DNA of 64,000 nt. It comes from Pseudomonas sp. v388 (GTDB lineage: Bacteria; Pseudomonadota; Gammaproteobacteria; Pseudomonadales; Pseudomonadaceae). The translations under genes and the position numbers were made by a program. Shown here piece after piece: positions 9,132 through 17,225 of this stretch (within the stretch, counting starts at the first letter, position 1; every line of letters begins with the position of its first letter). A model generated the notes under the pieces. That model did no database searches. It had not been told where the DNA came from and saw only the letters and a list, made by a program, of their open reading frames with translations. Location: the NCBI RefSeq assembly GCF_003935425.1, contig NZ_RHQN01000001.1, positions 806,001 to 870,000 on the forward strand, read 5' to 3'.

Positions 9132-9419
9132 ATGAACACACGCTCCACCGCCTGGTCGACGATCTCCCGAATCACCGCCGCCCTCCTGGGCGGCTATCTG
9201 TTTACCTATGCCTTCACTGCCGCGTTGGCGAGGCTGCTGCCGCTGGACAAGGTGAACGCCCTGATTATCGCCACCCTGCTTTCATTTCTGGTCTATACCC
9301 TGGCCATTCTCTGGGTATTTACCTGCCGCAGCGCACGCAAGGCCTGGGCGGGAATGGCCCTGGCGCTGCCGTTGAGCGTGATCGGCTTCTGGCCACAATG
9401 GCTGGAGCGCCTGGGATGA
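9132..9419 (+). CDS. Small inner-membrane protein, DUF3649-type, linked to iron uptake
   Basis: 95 residues with about three hydrophobic helices (ALLGGYLFTYAFTAALA, ALIIATLLSFLVYTLAILWVF, AWAGMALALPLSVIGFW). Such DUF3649 proteins sit beside TonB receptors and PepSY-membrane proteins. The start at 9132 was preferred over an upstream in-frame ATG at 9105 because the latter overlaps the receptor's trailing hairpin. The stop overlaps the next start (ATGA). Precise function is unknown. Confidence 0.7.
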   Translation: MNTRSTAWSTISRITAALLGGYLFTYAFTAALARLLPLDKVNALIIATLLSFLVYTLAILWVFTCRSARKAWAGMALALPLSVIGFWPQWLERLG

Positions 9420-10954
9420 AATACAAGACCGTCACCCAATCGCTGTCGTGGCTGCACACCTGGAGCGGCCTGATCTTCGGCTGGCTGCTGTTCGCCATTT
9501 TCCTGACCGGCACGCTGGCGGTGTTCGACAAGGAAATCGACGGCTGGATGCGCCCGGAAATTCCCGCCCATGAGCTGACCCAGGTCCAGGCGGCGCAAAC
9601 CGCCCTGAGCTATCTGCAAGCCCGCCATGCCGATGCCCGCACATGGAACATCGGGCTGCCAACCGAGCGTTCGCCAGCCTTGACTGTGTCCGCCGGCGAG
9701 CAGCGGCGCGGCGGCGGCACCGTACTGGACCCGCACAATGGCGAACCGCTTACAATCCGGGAAACCGCCGGCGGCAGCTTCTTCTTCCGTTTCCACTTCA
9801 CCCTCAACCTGCCGCGCAATCTCGGCATCTGGGTGGTGGGCCTGGCGGCGATGGCGATGCTGGTGGCACTGGTCAGCGGCATCGTCATTCACAAGAAGTT
9901 CTTCAGGGAGTTCTTCACCTTTCGGCCTGCCAAGGGCCAGCGTTCCTGGCTGGACGCCCACAATGCCACGGCGGTGCTGGTGTTGCCGTTTCACTTGATG
10001 ATTACCTACACCGGGCTGGTGATTTTCTACCTGATCTACATGCCGGCGGCGATGGACGCACTGTTCGACGGCGACCGCGACGCGGCAACCCGGGCAATCC
10101 GCGGCGCCCCGATAGAGCGGCAGGCGGCGGAACGTCAGCGTAGCGAGGTGCACACCGGTGTGGCGCTCACTGCGCTGGGGCCGTTGCTGGCCGAAGCCGA
10201 ACGGCAGCTGGGGCCGGTGGCCGGGTTGTCGATCCGGAATCCGGGGCGCAGCGATGCGCGCATCGAAGCCCGGCCGGTGCTGGGTAACCGCATCGAGCTG
10301 AGCAAGGGCCAGAGCATGCTGTTCGATGGCGTGACCGGCAAAGTCCTGCGCCCGCCTGCCGAAAGCCGGGCCAGCCTGTTGACCCAGAAGGTCATGTCCG
10401 GCCTGCACTTCGCGCAATTCGGCGGTTATCCGATGCGCTGGCTGTATTTCCTCTGCGGCCTGGCCAGTTGCGCCATGCTCGCCACGGGTGTGGTGTTGTT
10501 CACCGTCAAGCGCCGCCGTCGGCATGACAACGAAGGCGCCCTCGCCGCCTTGCTCTATCACGTTGCCGAGCGGCTGAACGTGGCGGTGGTGGCCGGTCTT
10601 GCGCTGGCCTGCGTCGCCTTCATGTGGGCCAATCGTCTGCTGCCGGTGGAGCTGGCGCACCGCGGCGGCCATGAGGTGCAGGTGTTTTTCCTGGTATGGC
10701 TGGCCAGCCTGGGCCACGCCATCGTGCGCCCGTGGATGGCGGCCTGGCGCGAGCAATTGGGCCTGACGGCGCTGCTGTGCCTGGGCCTGCCGTTGCTGGA
10801 CCTGTTCGGCGCACACCGTGGCGAAGCCCTCTACCTGCACGCCTGTGCAGTCGTCATCGGCGGGTTGCTGGCCTGGATGACCTGGAAGCTCGGCCAACCG
10901 GCGCAACCCCGCATTTCCCGACAAACAGGCCCTGATGCGGCGGAGGCGAACTGA
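9416..10954 (+). CDS. PepSY-associated TM-helix protein (siderophore/iron reductase-like)
   Basis: 512 residues with four principal membrane helices and two large periplasmic segments. The first helix pair begins SWLHTWSGLIFGWLLFAIFL with the His that is conserved as a candidate haem ligand; further His lie in WLDAHNATAVLVLPFHL and GLHFAQFGGYPMRWLYFL. PepSY_TM proteins of the PiuB/FoxB group are thought to reduce ferric-siderophore iron at the inner membrane. It starts by ATGA overlap with the DUF3649 gene and ends directly before the DUF3325 gene. Biochemical role inferred. Confidence 0.78.
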   Translation: MKYKTVTQSLSWLHTWSGLIFGWLLFAIFLTGTLAVFDKEIDGWMRPEIPAHELTQVQAAQTALSYLQARHADARTWNIGLPTERSPALTVSAGEQRRGGGTVLDPHNGEPLTIRETAGGSFFFRFHFTLNLPRNLGIWVVGLAAMAMLVALVSGIVIHKKFFREFFTFRPAKGQRSWLDAHNATAVLVLPFHLMITYTGLVIFYLIYMPAAMDALFDGDRDAATRAIRGAPIERQAAERQRSEVHTGVALTALGPLLAEAERQLGPVAGLSIRNPGRSDARIEARPVLGNRIELSKGQSMLFDGVTGKVLRPPAESRASLLTQKVMSGLHFAQFGGYPMRWLYFLCGLASCAMLATGVVLFTVKRRRRHDNEGALAALLYHVAERLNVAVVAGLALACVAFMWANRLLPVELAHRGGHEVQVFFLVWLASLGHAIVRPWMAAWREQLGLTALLCLGLPLLDLFGAHRGEALYLHACAVVIGGLLAWMTWKLGQPAQPRISRQTGPDAAEAN

Positions 10955-11293
10955 ATGAGTCTGGCACTGATGAGTTCCGCGCTGCTGGCCTTCAGCGGCA
11001 TGCTGAGTCTGTGTCTGGGGCTGGAACGGCACTACCGGCAGTTGTTGCAACGCGTGCCGGTAACAACGCGCCTGCACGCCCTGCGCATCCTCGGCTGGAC
11101 GGCGCTGGCGGGCGGGTTCGCCACCAGCGTGGCGAACTGGGGCTGGGCCATGGGGCCGGTCGGCTGGTTGGGGCTGATGTCGCTGGCTGGGCTGGCGCTG
11201 GTGATGCTGTCGCCTTATGCCCTGCGGCTGCTGATGGCGCTGCTGGGCATCGGCTGGCTGCTGCTTGGACTGCTGGCGCTGATCGCCGGCTGA
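10955..11293 (+). CDS. DUF3325-type small membrane protein
   Basis: 112 residues with a hydrophobic profile of three to four helices. The ATG follows the PepSY gene's stop without any gap, so the two are translationally linked. DUF3325 proteins are recurrent last members of this iron-uptake gene trio. No catalytic residues are recognisable. It is convergent with the LysR gene, whose stop codon begins at the next base. Confidence 0.7.
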   Translation: MSLALMSSALLAFSGMLSLCLGLERHYRQLLQRVPVTTRLHALRILGWTALAGGFATSVANWGWAMGPVGWLGLMSLAGLALVMLSPYALRLLMALLGIGWLLLGLLALIAG

Positions 11294-12220
11294 TCAGCGC
11301 GCGCCGCGCTCGATCAGCGGTGCGTGCTCGGCCATCAGCTCGATGATCCAGTCGATAAACACGCGCAACTTGCGGCTGATATGCCGGTTGGGCGGGTAAG
11401 CGATATACATCGGCATGCTGTCGAGCTGCCAGTCTTCGAACAACGACACCAGCTCGCCACGGGCGACATGGGCCTTGGCCATGTAGTCCGGCAGCCACAG
11501 CAGACCAAGCCCGGCGACCCCCGCCGCGACATAAGCGTTGCCGTCGTCGACGGCCAGCACTGGTCGACCCTGAATCAATACCGACTCCGCCCCGCGACGC
11601 ATGGGGTACGGCAGCGCCTTGCCATGGCGGGCCCAGAGAAAGCCGACGATACGATGCGCCGAACCCTCGATCTCGCTCGGATGCGCGGGTCGCCCGACAC
11701 GCTCCAGGTAGCCGGGCGACGCATAAATACCGGAGCGCAGATCCCCGACATGCCGCGCCACCAAGGACTGATCCGTGAGTTCGCCGCCCCGCACCACGCA
11801 ATCCACGCTCTGGTCGATTATGTCGACGATCCGGTCGCTTACGCCCATGTCGATCTGAATGTCCGGGTAGCGGGCGTGAAAATCCGCCAGCGCGGGAATC
11901 AGGATCAAGCTTGCCAGCGGGCTGGGCACATCGACCCGCAGCCGCCCGCGAGGCAGCACGGTATCGCCGGACAGGCTGCTCTCGGCATCGTCCATGTCCG
12001 CCAGCAAACGCACCACGTGTTCGTAGTACAGCGCACCTTCGGCAGTGACATTGACCTTGCGCGTGGTCCGGTTGAGCAGCTTGACCCGCAAGCGTGCCTC
12101 CAGCTGCTGGATCAGCTGCGTCACGCTGGTCTTGCTCATGTGCAGGGTGTCGGCGGCCCTGGTGAAGCTGCCGGTCTCCACCACCCGAGCAAAGGCCTGC
12201 ATCGCATCGAAACGGTCCAT
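11294..12220 (-). CDS. LysR-family transcriptional regulator
   Basis: 308 residues: N-terminal winged helix (FARVVETGSFTRAADTLHMSKTSVTQLIQQLE region) and a periplasmic-binding-like effector domain. The longer frame to 12298 was rejected, since ATG at 12220 gives the standard MDRFDAMQAF start. It is divergent from the RidA-like gene 140 bases away, the usual arrangement for a LysR regulator and its target. The MxxFxxV-type N terminus places it in the group often controlling oxidoreductases; effector unknown. Confidence 0.85.
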   Translation of the reverse strand: MDRFDAMQAFARVVETGSFTRAADTLHMSKTSVTQLIQQLEARLRVKLLNRTTRKVNVTAEGALYYEHVVRLLADMDDAESSLSGDTVLPRGRLRVDVPSPLASLILIPALADFHARYPDIQIDMGVSDRIVDIIDQSVDCVVRGGELTDQSLVARHVGDLRSGIYASPGYLERVGRPAHPSEIEGSAHRIVGFLWARHGKALPYPMRRGAESVLIQGRPVLAVDDGNAYVAAGVAGLGLLWLPDYMAKAHVARGELVSLFEDWQLDSMPMYIAYPPNRHISRKLRVFIDWIIELMAEHAPLIERGAR

Positions 12221-12360
12221 ATCGGCCTCGCTGCCGGTGATTGTTTGGGATCTGCAAACAGTGCAGGCCAGAATTGGGCATTTATCCGGCCAATGCAAGC
12301 TTCTACAGTCTGTCCATCACTGACTCGGGTCGCTTCGACCTTCTGACTGGAGACATTCCC

Positions 12361-12768
12361 ATGACCGCACGTGACGTCGTATTCCCCGCTGGACGCCAGG
12401 ACCTCTACGAGCGTAACCGCTACTCGCCGGCTGTCCGTTCCAACGGCTTTCTATTCGTGTCCGGCCAGGTCGGCAGCCTCGAAGACGGCTCGCCCCAGCC
12501 AGGCCTTGAGCAACAGGTCCGCCAGGCATTCACCAACCTCAATGCGATTCTCGAAGCGGCAGGCAGCAGCTTCGACGACGTGGTAGACACCACCATCTTC
12601 ATCGTCGACCCGGAAAAACGGTTCGACACCATCTGGAACACTGCCCGGGAATTCTGGGGCAGCGCGCCTTACCCGACCGTGACCTGTGTCGGCGTCACCT
12701 GGCTGTATGGTTTTGATTTCGAGATCAAGGTAATTGCCCGGCATAACGCCGATGCCGGAGCCGCATGA
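12361..12768 (+). CDS. RidA/YjgF-family protein
   Basis: 135 residues with the fold typical of 2-iminobutanoate/2-iminopropanoate deaminases (YSPAVRSNGFLFVSGQVG near the N terminus, then FEIKVIARH). The usual C-terminal Arg of the family's active site could be the R of VIARH; the canonical PxR triad is not obvious, so imine hydrolysis is not certain. Start chosen at 12361 after a tggag RBS. It is divergent from the LysR gene and may be its target. Confidence 0.8.
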   Translation: MTARDVVFPAGRQDLYERNRYSPAVRSNGFLFVSGQVGSLEDGSPQPGLEQQVRQAFTNLNAILEAAGSSFDDVVDTTIFIVDPEKRFDTIWNTAREFWGSAPYPTVTCVGVTWLYGFDFEIKVIARHNADAGAA

Positions 12769-12936
12769 GGGTAGCGGCAAGGTTCAGGCACGGGCAGGCC
12801 GCGGCGTTGCTCTTTTCGCCGCGCAGTTTTCTGCCGCTTTGCGCTTGAGACGAAAATCCCGTTGAACCTGACGTTTTCCGAGCGCTCCATTCTGAACGGG
12901 CAGGCAATCGCCTGCCCATCGACCAGGAGGCTTGGA

Positions 12937-14043
12937 ATGCCCAGTTCAGACGGCAAAATCCGCTACGGCGTGGTAGCGGGCGGATCAATTTCCCAAGGCG
13001 CGTTCATGCCCGGTGTCGGCCAGACGGAGAATTCCGTCATGACCGCGCTGGTGACCGGCGACCCGGTGAAGGCTGAACGCCTGGCGCGTCAATACGGGCT
13101 CAAAAGCTACAGCTACGACAATTATTCCGCCCTGCTCGCTTCAGGCGAAGTTGACGCGGTTTATGTCGCCACACCCAATTTTCTGCACCGGCAGTTCGTG
13201 GTCCCGGCACTGGAAGCGGGCATCCATGTGTTGCTGGAAAAACCCATGGCCACCAGCGAGGCCGACTGCCAGGCCATGATCGAGGCTTCGCAGCGTTCCG
13301 GTGCGAAACTGATGATCGCTTATCGACTGCACTGCGAGCCGGGCACCCTGGAAATGATCGAGCGTGTGCAGGCCGGGGAATTCGGCGATCCGCGCCTGTT
13401 CACCTCGACCTTCACCCAAACGGTCAAGGCCAGCAATCATCGCACCGAACATGGCTTCGCTGCGGGTCCTGTCAGCGACATGGGGCCGTATCCTTTGAAC
13501 ATGGTGCGTCAACTGTTCGGTGACGAGCCGATTGAAGTCAGCGCGGTGGGCATCACCACACCGGGCAGCAAGATGAGCACCCCGGATACCGTCACGGTTT
13601 CCTTGCGTTTCCCGCAGGAGCGGCTGGCACAGTTCACCGTCAGCTACAGCCTGCCGAGCAGTGAGCGCTTCCAACTGCTGGGCAGCGAAGGCCAGATCGA
13701 TGCAAAGCCCTGCTTCGGCTTCGGTGCAGGGGTCGCCATCACCTACACGGCGACCGTCGGCGACAAGACCCAGGAACATGCGCACCCGGTGGTGGATCAA
13801 TTCGCGGGCGAAACCGCGTATTTTTCCGACTGCATCCTCAACGACGTAGCGCCCGAGCCGGACGGCGATGAAGGCTGGCGCGACGTTCGCGTGGTGCAAG
13901 CCATCGGCCGGGCGCTGGAAACAGGGCAGCCTCAGCGCCTTGATCCCTTGCCTGCAAAACGGCCTGTCACCCGCGACCAGCAGCGCCATTATCCACTGGC
14001 AGAGGTGCCGGCGTTCATCAATACCGAATCGCCGACCGAATGA
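12937..14043 (+). CDS. Gfo/Idh/MocA-family oxidoreductase
   Basis: 368 residues: Rossmann N terminus (RYGVVAGGSISQGAF replaces the more usual GxGxIg) with the EKPMAT motif that holds the catalytic-domain Lys, then the alpha/beta substrate domain. The family reduces or oxidises sugars and cyclitols with NAD(P). The start was placed at the ATG after a perfect aggagg RBS rather than at an in-frame ATG at 12862. It lies 168 bases after the RidA-like gene on the same strand. Substrate unknown. Confidence 0.85.
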   Translation: MPSSDGKIRYGVVAGGSISQGAFMPGVGQTENSVMTALVTGDPVKAERLARQYGLKSYSYDNYSALLASGEVDAVYVATPNFLHRQFVVPALEAGIHVLLEKPMATSEADCQAMIEASQRSGAKLMIAYRLHCEPGTLEMIERVQAGEFGDPRLFTSTFTQTVKASNHRTEHGFAAGPVSDMGPYPLNMVRQLFGDEPIEVSAVGITTPGSKMSTPDTVTVSLRFPQERLAQFTVSYSLPSSERFQLLGSEGQIDAKPCFGFGAGVAITYTATVGDKTQEHAHPVVDQFAGETAYFSDCILNDVAPEPDGDEGWRDVRVVQAIGRALETGQPQRLDPLPAKRPVTRDQQRHYPLAEVPAFINTESPTE

Positions 14044-14162
14044 CGCGGCCTCGCGTACCGCCTTCCTGCGCGACCCGGAACCGGGCTTAAAGCCGGCACC
14101 GGCCAAGGCCAGGCGCCAGATCCGCAGCTGGACAGACGCTGGGCACACACCAGCGACAACGA

Positions 14163-15359
14163 CTAGGCACGTAGTCCAGGGATAGTAGCGCTTGGCGGCG
14201 GCCGCCCTCGAACCCTCGGGCTGTAGATCGCCTCCACCAGCCCGTCGGCCAGCGTTCCCCAGGCACCGGCCACCGCCGTATTGCTCATGACCACCAGGCT
14301 GATACCGGCCTGGGGGTCGACCCAGTAATGACTGCCGTAGATTCCGCACCACGACCAGGTGCCGGCGCCCTGCAATTGCCTGGCCGCTCGCGGATCACTC
14401 AGCACCAGCGGTCCCAACCCGAACGTCCAGCCCGCACCCCTGCCCTTTATCAGCGTTTCACCGATGGCATTGCCTAACAGCTGCTCGGTGCTGGGCGCGC
14501 TCAGTAGCGGTGCACCGCCCTGGCGCAGACATTCCAGCAGTCGCAGGTAATCGTCCGCCGTGCCCAGCATGCCCGCGCCACCTGACTGAAAGGCTCGGAC
14601 ATCGAACGCTCGAGCCGAACTGATCTGCGCGCGCCCGCTGTCCAGTCGCAGAACGTCACTGACGCCGACGGGCTGCGGCCCGTTCGGGCCATCTTTGTAG
14701 GCCACGGCCAGATCGGCCTGGCCCGGCGGATCGAAGGTCGTGCAGTGCAGGCTCAAAGGCGCGGTCACCCAACGGGCCACGTTCTCGCCCAATCCCACGC
14801 CGGTCGCCTGTTCGATGACGGCGCCCACCACGTCAGTGGCCAGGGAATACCCCCACGCGGTTCCTGGCGCGAACAGCAACGGCACTTGCGCCAGCCGTCG
14901 CAGGTTTTCCGCCAGCCCGATGCTCGACTGATCGAGGCCGTCCGACACGCCTGCAAGCCGATAGGCATTGTTCGGCGGCTGCTCGAATCCATAACCCAGC
15001 CCGGCAGTGTGGGACAGCAGATGCCGCAGCGTGATGACCGGCTCGCGGCCATCTGCCAGCCGTGGGCGAAAGGTAGTCAGCCAGGTGGTGACCGGCTTGT
15101 CCAGATCCAGCACGCCCCGTTCGCACAGGCGCAATGCGGTGACCGAAGTCAGCAACTTGGTCAACGACGCCAGACGGAAGCGGGTGTCGCGCTGCATCGG
15201 CAGGCGGCGTTCGCGATCCGCCCAGCCTCGGGCGCTGACATAGCGTAGCTCGCCGGCCTGGGCCAGCAATAAGACACCGCCGACGATTCGTCCCTGTTCC
15301 ACCGCCTCGCGCCACACCTTCGCGACCCGCTGCACCCCCGTTTCATTGAGCTGCGGCAT
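14163..15359 (-). CDS. Serine hydrolase of the beta-lactamase (class C/EstB) fold, last gene of the 14-26 kb operon
   Basis: 398 residues with the nucleophile motif S-x-x-K in RLASLTKLLTS, the Tyr motif YSLATDVV and the EstB-like WCGIYGSHYW segment near the C terminus. No signal peptide is visible, so it probably acts in the cytoplasm as an esterase, amidase or transacylase rather than as a resistance enzyme. The start lies 3 bases from the stop of the iron alcohol dehydrogenase gene, so it is the distal gene of the operon. A role in trimming or esterifying the pathway product is inference. Confidence 0.8.
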   Translation of the reverse strand: MPQLNETGVQRVAKVWREAVEQGRIVGGVLLLAQAGELRYVSARGWADRERRLPMQRDTRFRLASLTKLLTSVTALRLCERGVLDLDKPVTTWLTTFRPRLADGREPVITLRHLLSHTAGLGYGFEQPPNNAYRLAGVSDGLDQSSIGLAENLRRLAQVPLLFAPGTAWGYSLATDVVGAVIEQATGVGLGENVARWVTAPLSLHCTTFDPPGQADLAVAYKDGPNGPQPVGVSDVLRLDSGRAQISSARAFDVRAFQSGGAGMLGTADDYLRLLECLRQGGAPLLSAPSTEQLLGNAIGETLIKGRGAGWTFGLGPLVLSDPRAARQLQGAGTWSWCGIYGSHYWVDPQAGISLVVMSNTAVAGAWGTLADGLVEAIYSPRVRGRPPPSATIPGLRA

Positions 15360-15362
15360 CGT

Positions 15363-16517
15363 CTAGCTCCCTTGAACCGCACGGCAAAAGATCTGCGAAT
15401 ACATTTCGGCCGTATGCCGGATCGGATTGGTGTGCGAGCAGCCATCGACGTATGCCATGCGCCCGACCCGTTGCGCGTCACTTGCATCAAGGCCGATGGC
15501 GCCCAGGGTGTGGGGAATGCCGATACGTTCGCGCAGGTCCAGCAACCAACTCATCACGCCGTCGAAACCCGGTCGGGGCAGACGCAGGAACAGCGCCAGA
15601 TCGTCCATTTGCCGGACGAGCGCCGGGCGATTGGCTGTCAGCACGTAAGGCAGCAGAACCGCGTTGAGCAGACCGTGATGCAAATCGTACAGGGCGCCGA
15701 GGCTCTGTGCGATGGCATGCACGCCCCCCAGGCCACGCTGGAAAGCCGCGGCGCCCAGACTGGATGCCACCAGCATTTGCTGACGAGCCTCGATGTCCCG
15801 GCCGTCGGCCACTGCCCGCGGCAAATGCGCCTTGATCATCTGCAGCCCCTTGACCGCCACCGCTTCAGCCATCGGGTGCCAGACCGGCGAACACCAGGCT
15901 TCCAGGCAATGGGTCAATGCGTCGACGCCGGTGGCGGCGGTCAAGTGCGCGGGCAGATCCACAGTCAGCTCGGCATCCAGGATGGCGATGCGCGGCATCA
16001 TCCGGCTGTGCAGAATGGTGCGCTTGACCCGTGCCGCCTCGTCGGTGATCACCGAAGCGCGGCCGACTTCGGAGCCTGTGCCGGCGGTGGTCGGCAGCGC
16101 GATGACCGGGGCGATGCCCGCCGGGTCGACCCGCCGATGATTCTCGCCGATGTCCTCGAAATCCCACAGCGGACGATGCTGCCCGGACATCAACGCCACC
16201 GCCTTGGCCGCGTCCAGTGCCGAGCCGCCGCCAAACGCGATGACCCCGTCATGGCCGCCGGCCTTGTAGGCTTCCAGGCCATGGGCGACATTACTGCCGG
16301 TGGGGTTGCCTTTGACGTTGTCGAACAGCCCGCAGCTGCCGAGCGCACGACGACAGTCCTCCAGCGCCCGGCCGACCATGGCGCTTTGGCCGAGCCACTG
16401 ATCGGTGATCAATAATGGCCGCTGCATCCCGACGCTGCGGCACGCGTCAGCCAGTTCAGCGGCGCGCCCTGCCCCGACACGCATCGCGGTCGGGTAATTC
16501 CAGTCATTGCTGTGCAT
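15363..16517 (-). CDS. Iron-containing (group III) alcohol dehydrogenase
   Basis: 384 residues: the NAD-binding GGGSALDAAK loop, LPTTAGTGSEV, and metal ligands in DALTHCLEAW and GVHAIAQSLGALYDLHHG (Asp plus His residues). Members interconvert aldehydes and alcohols. The start is the ATG at 16517 behind a gagag RBS, not the longer frame to 16541. It is 27 bases downstream of the lysE-like gene and 3 bases upstream of the hydrolase gene. In this operon it could process an aldehyde released by oxidative cleavage of a hydrazine intermediate; that is inference. Confidence 0.85.
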   Translation of the reverse strand: MHSNDWNYPTAMRVGAGRAAELADACRSVGMQRPLLITDQWLGQSAMVGRALEDCRRALGSCGLFDNVKGNPTGSNVAHGLEAYKAGGHDGVIAFGGGSALDAAKAVALMSGQHRPLWDFEDIGENHRRVDPAGIAPVIALPTTAGTGSEVGRASVITDEAARVKRTILHSRMMPRIAILDAELTVDLPAHLTAATGVDALTHCLEAWCSPVWHPMAEAVAVKGLQMIKAHLPRAVADGRDIEARQQMLVASSLGAAAFQRGLGGVHAIAQSLGALYDLHHGLLNAVLLPYVLTANRPALVRQMDDLALFLRLPRPGFDGVMSWLLDLRERIGIPHTLGAIGLDASDAQRVGRMAYVDGCSHTNPIRHTAEMYSQIFCRAVQGS

Positions 16518-16544
16518 GAGTCTCTCCTTGCAAAGGGCCAACCC

Positions 16545-17189
16545 TCAGCCGATCAGGCCGGCGGGCAGCAGGCCGATCAGCAGGCGCAGGCCGAACACGA
16601 TCATGAACAGGCCGGTGACCACGTCGATGGCCTTCTTCATGCGCTGGTAGCGGCGCTGCACGGCCGGGATCGAGAACAGCGTGGCCAGCAGCACGAACCA
16701 GGAAATGGCCAGAATCGCGATGATCGACACGCCCGCGCTGCGGACCCACAGCGGCATGCCCGGCGTGGTCACGGTGGTGAATACGCTGGTGTAGAACGCC
16801 AGCGCCTTGGGGTTGGTCATGTTGGTCAGCAGGCCGAAGCGGTAGGCGCGGCCCAGGCTGCCGATGCCCAGCGCGCCGATGTCCCGGGGCTTGGGCTGGC
16901 TGCCGGCGCTGCGCAGGCTCTTGGTGCCCAGCCAGGTCAGGTAGCCGCCACCGAGCAATTGCAGGCCCGGTTGCAGCCACGGCAATTGCTGGAACATCAG
17001 GCCCAGCCCGGTGGCCGCCAGCAGCGCCCAGAGAATGCTGCCGGAGGCCACGCCCAGCCCGGCACAGATGCCCTGCTGCCGTGACTGGCTGTAGGACAGC
17101 TGGGTGATGACCAGAAAGTTCGGGCCGGGGCTGATGATCAGCACAATAAAGGCGCCGGCCAGCGCGGTGAGCAACGTGATCTCGTACAT
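16545..17189 (-). CDS. LysE-family amino-acid/metabolite exporter
   Basis: 214 residues with six hydrophobic helices. The family signature ISPGPNFLVITQ lies near residues 19-30 (the PGP motif), and the end is hydrophobic (ALLAATLFSI, then GLFMIVFGLRLLIGLL). RhtB/LysE proteins export amino acids and analogues. Sitting in the middle of a biosynthetic operon, 36 bases from the upstream gene, it is the obvious candidate for export or self-protection against the product. Confidence 0.88.
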   Translation of the reverse strand: MYEITLLTALAGAFIVLIISPGPNFLVITQLSYSQSRQQGICAGLGVASGSILWALLAATGLGLMFQQLPWLQPGLQLLGGGYLTWLGTKSLRSAGSQPKPRDIGALGIGSLGRAYRFGLLTNMTNPKALAFYTSVFTTVTTPGMPLWVRSAGVSIIAILAISWFVLLATLFSIPAVQRRYQRMKKAIDVVTGLFMIVFGLRLLIGLLPAGLIG

Positions 17190-17225
17190 GAGTAGTCTTC
17201 CTTATGAGTGGACGGGGTGAGGTGT

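Noticed and set aside
9293-11077. Minus-strand frame of 594 codons opposite the PepSY gene
   Set aside because: No domain pattern; mirror of a well-supported gene.
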